This document shows positions 55,301 through 57,516 of a stretch of DNA of 64,000 nt, in pieces (positions within the stretch are counted from its first letter, which is position 1; each line of letters opens with the position of its first letter). A program made the translations under genes and the position numbers. The notes beneath the pieces are model-generated. The model had not been told where the DNA came from. It saw nothing but the letters and a program-made list of their open reading frames with translations, and made no database searches. The stretch lies in the NCBI GenBank assembly GCA_029204225.1, contig CM055106.1:22079285-22143284 (forward strand). The letters are read 5' to 3'. This DNA is from Diphasiastrum complanatum (taxonomy: Eukaryota; Streptophyta; Lycopodiopsida; Lycopodiales; Lycopodiaceae).

Positions 55301-57516
55301 ATTTTTTTAGCATTTTTTGGGCTATTTTTGGGGGTGGGAAAATAAAAAAAATTAATTAATTGATTAACTGTACGGTTCACCACGATTCCAGCTAAAATTT
55401 TCTGAGAACCGTACGGTTCACTATACTGTTCTCAGAACCGTGGTGAACCGTACACGGTTCATTAATTCTATGTACAACATGCATAATCTTCAGCCCAAAT
55501 TAGGCTGGAGGTGATTACTCTTGCAACAGTATTTGGATAACACAACAAGTACATCAACCTCTTATTATAAGTTGTTGGACACTGGAGAGTTCTATCTAAA
55601 CTTGGTAATGGATCTAAATATTTCTGAGCTAGTATTGGGTTTGAACATCTGTTGGAGTTTTCCAATGTGGTAATGTTTATCAATTATGGCCCCTTATTAA
55701 ATGATTAGGAGGTTTGTTGCTTAAAAGATAATGGCCCTTCTTATTCACTGTAGACTGCATGATATTGTTGATCTTAAATGCTCATTCATCAAGCATTTTA
55801 AACATGTTTCAAACATTTGAGTTTCAAATAATCGAATGTTGCTATGGCGTTTGAAGGTCTACATCCGACAAGCGCATCAAGCGTCTCATCTGAAAACTGA
55901 AGTCCTAGTAAGATAACCCAATAGGGGTGCTCAAGTGAATCAGTAGGAATCGGCATGGCACTTCCTTCTCATCAATTGCAAATGACAAATTAAATTTCCA
56001 TGAAATATCTAGGAGGATATTGTGATTAGAAAGTATGGGCAATAAAATAGGTAATAAAAGCTTACAAAGAGATCACAACAGTGGATTTAGGGTTTAGGGT
56101 TTAGGGTTTTAGGGTTTAGGGTTTAGGGACTCTATGCTTTTTAGGATACTTGAAAAAAGTCGAGAGAATTTCCGACAATGTCAAATGCACAACTTGAATT
56201 ATACAATGTTACCACTTTTCTCAACACATTGGCTTCTCTTATAACCATTTATCACAAATGGAACGCCAAGCTCAACCACTAGTCTGCAAAAGCTAAGTCC
56301 AATATGTGCATCACCATAAAGAAAAGGTACAGTTCTGAAGTTTAGGAGAAAATGCCAGGCCATTATAAACTGTCTATCTACAATATATAGAATAAATTAT
56401 AATTACTAAACAATGTCATATAATAGCTTTCACCTGTTTGTTGACAACAGTAAGACACACTTGCAAGTAGAAATCTATTCATTTGCACTAATGCTTTTGA
56501 TTATGTTTGGAGACTAATTCATGGATAAAAACTCAAAGGCAATCTAGTATATAGATAAATGGCTTGATCGGCATGTGTTGCCTTTTTTTATTTGGGCCCT
56601 TAGGTCCTACTTTTAAAGATAGAAGAGAGGCTTGAATATGGAACATGAGCCATTTTGCAAAAGGAGAAGTTTCAAAGATTTTAAAAACATTTTTAGCATC
56701 TTAAAACGCAAAACTTGCTTACCAATAGATCAATAAACAACCCAAAAATACCTGAAGACCACCTGGTATGAAATGCACATGGGAGTCCATGAAACCTGGA
56801 GTCACAAACTTGCCTTCTAAATCCACATGGTTAGTATTTGAGCCAACCAAGTCCTGAAGGTGCACAAACCAACATTGTTGGTGTGGAGAATGTGGAAATA
56901 TCCAGCACAGAATATATAAATCAACATTTAAATTAAAATTATAAGGGCTACCATCCATAATGGATATGATTTAAAACCGCTTGGAAGAAAAGTCGAACAA
57001 ATGTGAATTTTTCTTTGAAAAAACTATCCTTTAAAAGTCAATTCCGTACACATGAATCTTCCAATAGTAGTGCTACTTTGCTTCAGAATTGTATCATTTC
57101 AATTGCACTGAATCGAATATGCTCATGTAATTTTGACTAAGTTGCTCCCAAACTCTCTATGGTTCACATTGTTAGCATGTTTCAAAATCACCTTTCTTGG
57201 ATGAATCATCCCATACCCAAATCAAAATTTCAGGTCAACATAATACTCAACTAAGCCAAAGAACCTCCCTAAATTGCTCACTATAGAGTGAACTACTCCC
57301 AAACATTTATACGAATGTTGAGCTCATAAATGTCATAAATAGATGCCAGAAAACTTAGGTGTATGCATTCAGACTTGGATTTACCTGCATAGACATAGAA
57401 GATCCGATATGCAAAATTTTTCCATTCCGCACTGCAATTGAATCAGCCCAGGGAAGTTTATCATCAGCAGTCCAAATTACTCCATTGGTGAAAATGGTAT
57501 CAGCTACATGTCTGCT
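2685..57516 (-). CDS. LAF3: LAF3-like amidohydrolase (family 3), 11 exons, partial at both ends
   Basis: Eleven exons on the minus strand (57516-57385, 56853-56752, 47842-47770, 36579-36473, 36105-35982, 16799-16605, 16404-16319, 16199-16092, 5844-5749, 3143-3042, 2759-2685) join into 1200 bp without a stop. Every border is GT-AG and the phases agree. The product matches the plant YtcJ-like amidohydrolase 3 family, whose Arabidopsis member LAF3 acts in phytochrome A signalling. Visible marks are the [11 protein letters not shown] start of the beta-sandwich, the metal-binding HxH in [18 protein letters not shown] (metal-ligand Lys position in this superfamily), HAIGDAAND and RIEHAQH. The last metal Asp (GSDWP region) should lie to the left of the window. 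The N-terminal anchor exon was not found. About 400 of an expected 550-580 residues are present. Chemistry and substrate are unknown for the family in plants; the role is inferred by homology. Confidence 0.88.
3042..3143 (-). CDS. LAF3: LAF3-like exon 10
   Basis: This 102-bp exon encodes [20 protein letters not shown] and on to YLRPR. HAIGD carries the third metal or active-site histidine. The acceptor is tgtag|gtg and the donor is agg|gttagt. Confidence 0.9.
3590..3680 (-). pseudogene. Short hAT transposase fragment
   Basis: The minus strand reads [18 protein letters not shown], close to the hAT/DUF659 motif [12 protein letters not shown] that holds a catalytic Asp. Beyond about 30 residues the similarity is lost. 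It lies in the intron between exons 9 and 10. Confidence 0.5.
3700..5740. other. Intron without recognisable genes
   Basis: AT-rich. Short open frames here (for example 4102-4371 +) match no family I recognise. No LTR ends, TIRs or structural RNAs were seen. Confidence 0.4.
5749..5844 (-). CDS. LAF3: LAF3-like exon 9
   Basis: This 96-bp, phase 0 exon encodes [20 protein letters not shown] and then [12 protein letters not shown]. The acceptor is ttgcag|cct and the donor is cag|gtaatt. It sits 10.2 kb from exon 8. Confidence 0.9.
5860..7090. other. Intron; small local duplications, no gene
   Basis: Besides the gaagcatg array there is a partial duplication near 5985-6040 (cctatgtgaggacag twice) and another near 6070-6150 (ttctccacttgtgatctagg twice). 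The last part, from about 6990, probably already belongs to the decayed gypsy element that becomes recognisable at 7101. Confidence 0.4.
6376..6414. repeat. Short tandem repeat, unit about 8 bp (GAAGCATG)
   Basis: The stretch catgaagcttgaagcatg and following bases repeats gaagcatg about four to five times. Confidence 0.8.
7101..7838 (+). pseudogene. Ty3/gypsy (Tat/Athila-like) integrase remnant
   Basis: The reading contains [20 protein letters not shown] (catalytic Asp region), then [11 protein letters not shown] (the GxGQAExxNK motif with the catalytic Glu typical of Tat/Athila integrases), [17 protein letters not shown], and after a frameshift near 7420 a C-terminal part [20 protein letters not shown] followed by [15 protein letters not shown]. 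Integrase joins element cDNA to host DNA. The N-terminal zinc domain and RT are missing, and the frame is broken at least once. Confidence 0.75.
8499..8506 (+). promoter_or_regulatory. TATA-like box upstream of a decayed ORF
   Basis: The sequence ctatataag lies about 270 bp upstream of the ATG at 8768. Its place between an integrase remnant and a new ORF suggests an LTR promoter, but no LTR borders were identified. Confidence 0.3.
8768..9876 (+). pseudogene. Decayed retrotransposon ORF of unknown family
   Basis: From the ATG at 8768 the reading is [20 protein letters not shown] then a stop. It continues in shifted frames through [20 protein letters not shown] to an open stretch at 9058-9495 with [20 protein letters not shown] and [17 protein letters not shown]. 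The last 400 bp are Ser/Thr/Pro-rich low complexity. The layout (TATA-like box, short leader, ORF) and the neighbouring Tat/Athila-like integrase suggest a gag or accessory ORF of that element. I do not recognise the family, and the frame is broken at several points. Confidence 0.4.
9890..10311 (+). repeat. Probable LTR ending at a primer-binding site
   Basis: A non-coding stretch directly upstream of a tRNA-iMet primer-binding site. The 5' border is not resolved and no partner LTR was found, so this is inferred from the PBS alone. Confidence 0.35.
10312..10323 (+). promoter_or_regulatory. Retrotransposon primer-binding site (tRNA-iMet)
   Basis: TGGTATCAGAGC is complementary to the 3' end of plant initiator methionine tRNA, the usual primer for minus-strand synthesis in copia and gypsy elements. 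Confidence 0.7.
10324..11282. other. Decayed retrotransposon interior, no readable ORF
   Basis: Between the PBS and an RT fragment, so probably the eroded gag/protease part of one element. A short direct repeat (gaggggtagtttattggttgacc and gaggggtagttgattggttaacc type) lies near 10917-10985. Confidence 0.35.
11283..11516 (+). pseudogene. Decayed gypsy reverse transcriptase fragment
   Basis: The reading [20 protein letters not shown] followed by [19 protein letters not shown] corresponds to the gypsy RT segment NAPATFQxxMNDxFRPxL and VVxFLDDILIYSxTxxEH, including the catalytic Asp pair. Only about 60 residues are recognisable. Confidence 0.7.
11640..12442 (+). repeat. Probable second LTR/leader ending at a PBS
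   Basis: Non-coding, with several short repeated phrases (acacttgg-tccaatg-atgagt at about 12037 and 12115). It ends at a tRNA-iMet PBS. The open frame at 12104-12532 shows no family similarity and spans the PBS, so I take it as chance. Confidence 0.3.
12443..12455 (+). promoter_or_regulatory. Retrotransposon primer-binding site (tRNA-iMet)
   Basis: TGGTATCAGAGCA complements the 3' end of initiator tRNA-Met. It is a second, independent PBS 2.1 kb downstream of the first and in the same orientation. Confidence 0.7.
13090..13640 (+). pseudogene. Possible gypsy gag remnant
   Basis: Pieces such as WTYLKQGNV and DYAQKYW, followed by a basic, Gln/Lys-rich part ([16 protein letters not shown]), look like the capsid end and nucleocapsid spacer of a gypsy gag. 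It follows the PBS at 12443 in the right orientation. Many stops and frameshifts; identification is tentative. Confidence 0.35.
13591..14082 (-). pseudogene. Ty1/copia gag fragment
   Basis: From the ATG at about 14080 the minus strand reads [20 protein letters not shown] then [11 protein letters not shown], a stop, and [18 protein letters not shown]. Next come [20 protein letters not shown] and [20 protein letters not shown]. This is the classic copia gag (UBN2) start and body. The zinc knuckle is absent because the fragment ends near 13700. It lies 3' of the RT fragment on the same strand, the reverse of normal order. Confidence 0.8.
14110..14930 (-). pseudogene. Ty1/copia reverse transcriptase N-terminal fragment
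   Basis: Minus-strand readings give [40 protein letters not shown], a broken middle part, then [20 protein letters not shown] and [18 protein letters not shown]. These are consecutive copia RT motifs (the aspartate in VDxKTAFLxG is catalytic). The YVDD box and RNase H are missing. At least two frame breaks. Confidence 0.85.
15315..15560 (+). pseudogene. 3' end of a second LINE type (RT C-terminal domain)
   Basis: The frame reads [40 protein letters not shown] and QRISIEI, a stop, then [10 protein letters not shown]. This resembles the conserved C-terminal segment (x-LETFGxxG ... TGExRxxxFLxQRxSxAxQRGNAxxxLGT) found at the end of some non-LTR RT proteins from algae and animals. An A-rich stretch follows at about 15625. 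It is unlike the other LINEs here. Confidence 0.55.
16092..16199 (-). CDS. LAF3: LAF3-like exon 8
   Basis: This 108-bp, phase 0 exon encodes [20 protein letters not shown] and then [29 protein letters not shown] is a signature of the family and holds the lysine at the metal-ligand position. The acceptor is gtcacag|gat and the donor is gag|gtgctt. Confidence 0.93.
16319..16404 (-). CDS. LAF3: LAF3-like exon 7
   Basis: This 86-bp exon encodes [20 protein letters not shown] and PLETFIEVA. The acceptor is atccag|ag. The donor gcg|gtactc was chosen because it is the phase 0 site that lets the reading run on into the next exon. Confidence 0.88.
16605..16799 (-). CDS. LAF3: LAF3-like exon 6
   Basis: This 195-bp exon, the longest seen, encodes [13 protein letters not shown] at its start and [18 protein letters not shown] later, matching the family's PTGxLxDAAM and GVTxVxDxGR blocks. 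The acceptor is tttag|tt and the donor is cg|gtaata (phase 1). The previous exon is 19.2 kb upstream. Confidence 0.92.
17127..17198. repeat. (CT)36 microsatellite
   Basis: A 72-bp uninterrupted CT run. About 150 bp downstream begins a LINE 3'-UTR copy. Open frames across it (repeating Ser-Leu or Glu-Arg) are artefacts. Confidence 0.97.
17340..17475 (+). repeat. LINE 3'-UTR tail ending in CT run
   Basis: The segment with cgctcccatggttaccac, cttatatgccttttggca and aagacattaataaagcttt is nearly the same as 33810-33910, where it follows a LINE ORF2 C terminus. It ends in a short (TC)n run, directly followed by another LINE's 5' region. Confidence 0.7.
17561..18605 (+). pseudogene. LINE ORF1 (L1-like RNA-binding protein)
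   Basis: The ATG at 17561 opens [20 protein letters not shown], a basic, Ser/Pro-rich head. After a frameshift near 17700 a second frame runs 17793-18605 with a long helical, coiled-coil-like part ([33 protein letters not shown]). It then has an RRM-like part beginning [13 protein letters not shown] and a C-terminal part with [20 protein letters not shown] and [18 protein letters not shown]. This order is that of L1-type ORF1p, a trimeric nucleic-acid chaperone, not the CCHC-knuckle ORF1 common in angiosperm LINEs. Confidence 0.7.
18569..19704 (+). pseudogene. LINE ORF2: APE endonuclease plus start of RT, broken
   Basis: Endonuclease motifs appear in order across frames: [41 protein letters not shown] and, after a stop near 19292, [11 protein letters not shown] and [11 protein letters not shown]. 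These are the Mg-binding E, the GDFN core and the SDH of AP-type endonucleases, which nick the target. A 43-bp tandem duplication at 18948-19033 shifts the frame. The text then jumps to RT motif [20 protein letters not shown], so roughly 1 kb between EN and RT has been lost, and at 19705 gypsy sequence takes over. Confidence 0.75.
18948..19033. repeat. 43-bp perfect tandem duplication in LINE endonuclease
   Basis: The 43-bp block starting ggatatatcctcagacatta occurs twice in a row (18948-18990, 18991-19033). Its length is not a multiple of three, so it breaks ORF2. Confidence 0.95.
19705..21824 (+). pseudogene. Ty3/gypsy chromovirus, RNase H to chromodomain, 5'-truncated
   Basis: Starting with [20 protein letters not shown], the frame passes through RNase H ([40 protein letters not shown]), an acidic spacer, and integrase: H-H pair [18 protein letters not shown], then SCQKYQ in which the second zinc-binding Cys is Tyr. 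Next come [25 protein letters not shown], and after a frameshift near 21030 [20 protein letters not shown]-terminal part ([34 protein letters not shown]) and chromodomain remnants ([13 protein letters not shown]) follow. RT, protease, gag and the 5' LTR are missing. Stops lie at about 19817, 19882, 19921 and 21428. Confidence 0.9.
21812..21824 (+). other. Polypurine tract of the truncated gypsy
   Basis: The run taagggggagggag directly precedes TGTTATGAGC, a likely LTR start, as expected for plus-strand priming. Confidence 0.65.
21825..22060 (+). repeat. Probable 3' LTR of the truncated gypsy
   Basis: It begins TGTTATGAGCACG after the polypurine tract. The right border is not clear; a stretch rich in gaatcgg and ggttcgaacc motifs from about 21975 may already be the end of the neighbouring hAT element. 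Confidence 0.45.
22061..22640. other. AT-rich non-coding, probably hAT 3' region
   Basis: It has many short repeats of the type taactt/ttacaag/acattcgac. No gene. It lies between a gypsy LTR and the hAT C-terminal exon, so it may be the hAT 3' untranslated and subterminal part. Confidence 0.35.
22650..24880 (-). pseudogene. hAT transposase, catalytic to C-terminal part, with introns
   Basis: The minus strand reads [18 protein letters not shown], then [17 protein letters not shown] and, after an intron (acceptor tgcag|gtc at about 24559), [38 protein letters not shown], then [20 protein letters not shown] and the dimerisation block [19 protein letters not shown] with [13 protein letters not shown]. 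An acidic tail (22680-22860, rich in EDE/DDA) ends it. This is the DUF659/RNase H-like catalytic domain and hAT C-terminal dimerisation domain that cut and paste the element. The BED end is not contiguous, because a gypsy fragment interrupts at 24883. Small frame breaks are present. Confidence 0.82.
24883..25365 (-). pseudogene. Internal gypsy fragment (RNase H spacer to integrase zinc finger) within hAT
   Basis: The minus strand carries the acidic spacer and [40 protein letters not shown] and [14 protein letters not shown]. It is over 90% alike to 20240-20715 on the plus strand but keeps the second zinc Cys. Both ends are abrupt, with hAT sequence on either side, no LTRs, no PBS, and no clear target duplication. 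Confidence 0.85.
25366..25480 (-). pseudogene. hAT linker segment, other side of gypsy fragment
   Basis: The minus strand reads [20 protein letters not shown] and ends in GGAPYQGG, a Pro/Ser-rich piece that fits the stretch before the hAT catalytic core. Identification rests mainly on its position. Confidence 0.4.
25590..25700. repeat. Subterminal-type repeats (GGTTCGAACC motifs)
   Basis: Several near-palindromic motifs (caggttcgaaccg, gattcgaacctgg, aatcggttcaaaccgg) are clustered here, like those at 21975-22050 in opposite arrangement. Such clusters are typical of hAT subterminal transposase-binding regions. Exact ends and the 8-bp target duplication were not found. Confidence 0.4.
26085..26290 (-). 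pseudogene. Second hAT catalytic-domain fragment
   Basis: The minus strand reads [10 protein letters not shown] and, with a frameshift, a block aligning to [14 protein letters not shown] and the CAAHC region of 24240-24560. It is a separate, more decayed copy, probably the lost middle part of the hAT whose head lies at 28880-29790. Confidence 0.65.
26330..26778 (-). repeat. Probable copia-type LTR (minus strand)
   Basis: Its right border ttctaaca followed by ctctcccttaatgacaa closely matches the LTR end plus polypurine tract of the copia element at 43071-43095. A reversed TATA (ctatttataatag) lies at about 26639. The left border and the partner LTR were not found. Confidence 0.45.
26779..28870. 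other. Decayed retrotransposon interior, no readable domain
   Basis: It lies between the LTR-like segment and a hAT head. Short open frames (for example 28057-28275 +) show no recognisable domain. If it is the interior of the copia element suggested by the LTR, it is too eroded to read. Confidence 0.35.
28880..29790 (-). pseudogene. hAT transposase head with BED zinc finger, second copy
   Basis: The minus strand reads [20 protein letters not shown] and RAHLLHLRG (BED finger, about 29665-29725), a variable linker, then [40 protein letters not shown] and [11 protein letters not shown]. This is the same domain order as at 776-1650 but continues further. There are stops after the linker. At its upstream end (about 29790) it abuts the 5'-truncated LINE on the other strand. 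Confidence 0.75.
29795..32190 (+). pseudogene. LINE ORF2: RT and C-terminal zinc region, 5'-truncated
   Basis: The frame starts in the EN-RT linker ([20 protein letters not shown]), has a stop at 30178, then the [76 protein letters not shown] and the catalytic [11 protein letters not shown] stop at 30796 and a frame break near 30900 follow. A long thumb and C-terminal part (30944-31879) ends in a zinc-type motif CQCC with [16 protein letters not shown], then a stop at 31877 and a basic tail to 32188. RT copies element RNA at the nicked target. No endonuclease is left, as expected for 5' truncation. Confidence 0.9.
32006..32029 (+). other. PIP-box-like motif QPHITLFF in LINE tail
   Basis: QPHITLFF followed by QKR fits the PCNA-binding consensus Q-x-x-I-x-x-F-F. 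A LINE tail at 32941 has QHLITSFF with HKR. See the findings. Confidence 0.5.
32191..32412 (+). repeat. LINE 3' UTR and (TTCTA) tail
   Basis: Non-coding sequence after the ORF2 stop. It contains taaaaataaattcggcatgg and ends ttctattctattct before the CT run, in keeping with a LINE 3' end whose tail is a simple repeat, not poly(A). Confidence 0.65.
32413..32480. repeat. (CT)34 microsatellite at LINE 3' end
   Basis: A 68-bp uninterrupted CT run directly following the LINE 3' tail. Confidence 0.97.
32740..32819. repeat. (CT)39 microsatellite before a LINE tail copy
   Basis: An 80-bp CT run. A LINE ORF2 C-terminal fragment with a (CTT)n stretch at 32900-32924 follows. Confidence 0.97.
32838..33148 (+). 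pseudogene. LINE ORF2 C-terminal tail, copy B
   Basis: The frame reads [20 protein letters not shown] and [13 protein letters not shown], a stop, then [15 protein letters not shown] and a stop. It matches the tail of the LINE at 32000-32190 ([21 protein letters not shown]). The RT is absent, so this is a very short 5'-truncated copy. Confidence 0.7.
33228..33910 (+). pseudogene. LINE ORF2 C-terminal tail, copy C, with 3' UTR
   Basis: The frame reads [20 protein letters not shown] and [17 protein letters not shown] (the C-x2-C ... H ... C zinc-like block), [20 protein letters not shown], then [20 protein letters not shown]. The 3' UTR with cttatatgccttttggca and aataaagcttt ends in (TTTC)n then (TC)n at 33908-33940. 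It is the same family as 31800-32190. ORF 33262-33720 is open, but only the tail is present. Confidence 0.8.
34100..34291 (+). pseudogene. Ty1/copia RNase H end with internal deletion
   Basis: The frame reads [20 protein letters not shown] and LNGGP, the copia RNase H core, then jumps to [20 protein letters not shown] and [11 protein letters not shown] with a stop, the usual copia polyprotein end (xDxxTKxL). About 80 RNase H residues between the two are missing. A polypurine tract follows. Confidence 0.75.
34299..35000 (+). repeat. Copia 3' LTR (right border uncertain)
   Basis: It starts TGTTTGAATT after the polypurine run agggggggtg (34291-34300). It contains a TATA-like tctataagag (34757) and an AATAAA signal (34919), in the expected order U3-R-U5. 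No second LTR is in the window, so this is a 3' end left by truncation. Confidence 0.55.
35001..35980. other. Intron between LAF3-like exons, no gene
   Basis: AT-rich and non-coding. Nothing beyond short chance frames. It directly precedes, on the plus strand, exon 5. Confidence 0.4.
35982..36105 (-). CDS. LAF3: LAF3-like exon 5
   Basis: This 124-bp exon encodes [20 protein letters not shown] and a segment ending [10 protein letters not shown]. The family pattern V-W-L-x-R-x-D-G-H-M-x-L-A-N-S is complete, with the histidine that lies at the active site. The acceptor is ttcag|gtt and the donor is g|gtaggt (phase 1). Confidence 0.92.
36473..36579 (-). CDS. LAF3: LAF3-like exon 4
   Basis: This 107-bp exon encodes [20 protein letters not shown] and [16 protein letters not shown], the well-conserved GSWxLGxGWN block of the family. 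The acceptor is cgtag|ag and the donor is cct|gtaagt. Confidence 0.92.
36600..37220. other. Intron, no recognisable feature
   Basis: AT-rich sequence upstream of exon 4 (on the minus strand). No domain or repeat border seen. Confidence 0.4.
37225..37545 (+). repeat. Gypsy LTR fragment, same family as 54341 LTR
   Basis: From catggtcataattaatggtt-like sequence to cgtacgatctaggt it matches 54450-54745 with few differences, including ggatgacgtggcccagatag and gtgcactactagtggtgc. Neither LTR terminus is present, so it is an internal LTR piece. Confidence 0.85.
37546..39190. other. Intron; short open frames of unknown origin
   Basis: 37634-37873 (+) encodes a Lys/Glu-rich, helical 79-residue stretch. 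38269-38478 and 38569-38847 are other open frames. None resembles a family I know, so they may be decayed gag/accessory sequence or chance. Confidence 0.3.
39200..41130 (-). pseudogene. Decayed Ty3/gypsy: gag, integrase and chromodomain remnants
   Basis: On the minus strand: a Lys-rich gag end (41116-40817) with CFV and, after a frameshift, [10 protein letters not shown] (zinc knuckle). Then an integrase piece [20 protein letters not shown] with [20 protein letters not shown] (40546-40340), and far downstream [20 protein letters not shown] with [13 protein letters not shown] (39680-39560, chromodomain end). A polypurine run and probable LTR lie to the left. Protease, RT and RNase H are absent. 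The element is heavily broken. Confidence 0.7.
41366..41550. repeat. Direct repeat copy 1 (about 180 bp)
   Basis: Shares taccatgcacc-ctccacatg, catggcgtaactaatatctc and ccatgtcaaggactact-type blocks with 42401-42578 in the same orientation, with scattered substitutions and small gaps. Confidence 0.8.
42401..42578. repeat. Direct repeat copy 2 (about 180 bp)
   Basis: Partner of 41366-41550. The pair could be the LTRs of a small or internally deleted element. The sequence between holds no readable ORF. Confidence 0.8.
42638..43077 (-). repeat. Copia 3' LTR (left)
   Basis: 440 bp, tgtaggaaagcaag to tttctaaca in plus orientation. It contains a short GA run at about 42730 and a TATA-like actatataaaatgg segment. 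Confidence 0.93.
43078..43086 (-). other. Copia polypurine tract
   Basis: The minus strand reads aaggaggg directly before the LTR start, the plus-strand primer site. Confidence 0.8.
43115..44188 (-). pseudogene. Copia reverse transcriptase and RNase H, open frame
   Basis: An open reading frame of 357 residues carries the RT second half ([12 protein letters not shown] with the catalytic Asp pair, then [13 protein letters not shown] and [18 protein letters not shown]). It continues through RNase H ([60 protein letters not shown]) and the end ADLFTKAL. All expected catalytic residues of this part are present. It lacks the RT fingers, because the frame starts at the inner methionine of WYQKIHAYF. 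It cannot act alone, since gag and protease are missing and integrase is inverted. Confidence 0.9.
44189..44590 (-). pseudogene. Copia spacer between integrase and RT
   Basis: The minus strand reads [20 protein letters not shown] then a Ser/Pro/Glu-rich stretch with [20 protein letters not shown]. The first motif normally follows directly after the integrase C-terminal part, so this marks the left breakpoint of the inversion. The bulk of RT fingers and palm between 44237 and 44188 is missing. Confidence 0.8.
44590..45458 (+). pseudogene. Copia pre-integrase and integrase block, inverted relative to its element
   Basis: In plus orientation it reads [35 protein letters not shown] (the H-H part of the zinc domain), [40 protein letters not shown] (catalytic Asp), LKTLRTD then a stop, [20 protein letters not shown], a frameshift, and [20 protein letters not shown] to KRVKCIFVG. 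The block is complete from the pre-integrase to the end of integrase but lies opposite to the rest of the element. The stop at 45074 and the frameshift near 45190 are separate lesions. Confidence 0.9.
45459..45625 (-). pseudogene. Copia protease/pre-integrase boundary
   Basis: The minus strand reads [40 protein letters not shown] and KDPKRSLLI, the copia segment that normally runs into the HAGLF pre-integrase part. It stops at the right breakpoint of the inversion. Confidence 0.85.
46251..46262 (-). promoter_or_regulatory. Copia primer-binding site (tRNA-iMet)
   Basis: TGGTATCAGAGC on the minus strand, adjoining the inner end of the 5' LTR. Confidence 0.9.
46263..46716 (-). repeat. Copia 5' LTR (right)
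   Basis: 454 bp, the same borders as the left LTR. The 14-bp difference is in the GA microsatellite at about 46353-46380. Confidence 0.93.
46722..47769. other. Intron, no recognisable gene
   Basis: Sequence between the copia insertion and exon 3. Short open frames only. Confidence 0.4.
47770..47842 (-). CDS. LAF3: LAF3-like exon 3
   Basis: This 73-bp exon encodes [20 protein letters not shown] and MVAQ, the helix after the HxH strand (family pattern: L-x-G-V-x-S-x-x-E-F). The acceptor is tttcag|ttg; the donor g|gtgaag leaves phase 1, which matches the two-base start of the next exon 11 kb away. Confidence 0.8.
47843..49253. other. Intron, no recognisable gene
   Basis: T-rich. Many pyrimidine tracts but no domain. 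The part from 49050 becomes GC-richer before a CT array. Confidence 0.35.
49254..49320. repeat. (CT)33 microsatellite
   Basis: A 67-bp CT run followed by a GC-rich segment (ggtttcggatctcagtggcc). No LINE tail was recognised just upstream, unlike the other CT arrays. Confidence 0.97.
49828..50800 (+). pseudogene. Ty3/gypsy chromovirus gag
   Basis: The ATG at 49828 opens [20 protein letters not shown] with a second [10 protein letters not shown] copy. The capsid follows: [49 protein letters not shown] and [14 protein letters not shown] basic linker (KKKKNKKKL) leads to a zinc knuckle [13 protein letters not shown], where the last Cys is replaced by a stop. Gag packages element RNA. Stops at 49967, 50410, 50516 and 50758 break it. 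No LTR or PBS is seen in the 500 bp upstream. Confidence 0.88.
50801..53775 (+). pseudogene. Ty3/gypsy chromovirus pol: protease, RT, RNase H, integrase
   Basis: Domains in order: protease [18 protein letters not shown] (the catalytic Asp of DSG is Asn), RT from [20 protein letters not shown] through [48 protein letters not shown] and [11 protein letters not shown] (first catalytic Asp is Asn), RNase H ([32 protein letters not shown]). Integrase has the complete zinc set ([23 protein letters not shown]), then [20 protein letters not shown] and [14 protein letters not shown]. Stops lie at 50983, 51748 and 53773; otherwise the 670-codon frame 51763-53775 is open. Confidence 0.93.
53776..54283 (+). 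pseudogene. Gypsy integrase C terminus and chromodomain
   Basis: The open frame 53815-54141 carries [52 protein letters not shown] and [11 protein letters not shown]. After a frameshift near 54120 it continues into a chromodomain: [39 protein letters not shown] and a stop. Chromodomains direct chromoviruses to heterochromatin, and their presence identifies the lineage. Confidence 0.88.
54328..54340 (+). other. Gypsy polypurine tract
   Basis: The run aaggggggaagaa stands just before TGTCATGCCC, a typical plus-strand primer site. Confidence 0.8.
54341..54851 (+). repeat. Gypsy 3' LTR, interrupted at its end by a foldback element
   Basis: It begins TGTCATGCCCATGACTGG after the polypurine tract. 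Its middle (54450-54745) recurs at 37225-37545. The right end is not certain, because a foldback element with target duplication starts at 54862. The 5' LTR partner was not found near 49828. Confidence 0.75.
54862..55471. mobile_element. Foldback (MULE/MITE-like) element with 10-bp TSD
   Basis: About 610 bp flanked by the direct repeat TGTACAACAT (54852-54861 and 55471-55480; one base may be shared). Both ends start with catagaa-type bases and carry clusters of accgtggt/acggttc motifs that can pair within and between ends. The core (about 55000-55270) is an imperfect tandem array of a 15-17 bp unit like cactcactgtttttgg. There is no transposase. A 9-10 bp TSD suits Mutator-type transposition. 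Open frames across the core are low-complexity artefacts. Confidence 0.65.
55000..55275. repeat. Minisatellite, unit about 15-17 bp (cactcactgtttttg)
   Basis: More than a dozen imperfect units of the type ttttggcactcactg run through the core of the foldback element. Confidence 0.85.
55481..56085. other. Intron, no recognisable gene
   Basis: AT-rich and non-coding; between the foldback element and the telomere-like block. Confidence 0.4.
56086..56128 (+). repeat. Interstitial telomere-type repeat (TTTAGGG)6
   Basis: Six units in a row, five perfect TTTAGGG and one TTTTAGGG, the Arabidopsis-type plant telomere repeat, within an intron of the LAF3-like gene. Confidence 0.97.
56752..56853 (-). 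CDS. LAF3: LAF3-like exon 2 (HxH metal site)
   Basis: This 102-bp exon in phase 0 encodes [20 protein letters not shown] followed by [19 protein letters not shown] carries the two metal-binding histidines of the amidohydrolase superfamily. The acceptor is ttcag|gac and the donor is cag|gtattt. Confidence 0.9.
57385..57516 (-). CDS. LAF3: LAF3-like exon 1 of those seen (N-terminal sandwich)
   Basis: It encodes [19 protein letters not shown] and on to SSMSMQ, the first beta-strands of the amidohydrolase sandwich. The donor is cag|gtaaat. Acceptor ttgcag at 57517 gives phase 0. An alternative acceptor (gtgcag, exon start 57551) would lengthen it by 35 bp, and an ATG at 57576 opens the same frame. 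No signal or anchor segment is seen upstream, so the real first exon is probably further right. Confidence 0.85.

Noticed and set aside
54851-55345. 164-codon frame rich in Phe/Thr/His/Leu as a membrane protein
   Set aside because: It is the translation of a 15-17 bp minisatellite inside a foldback element, open in several frames.
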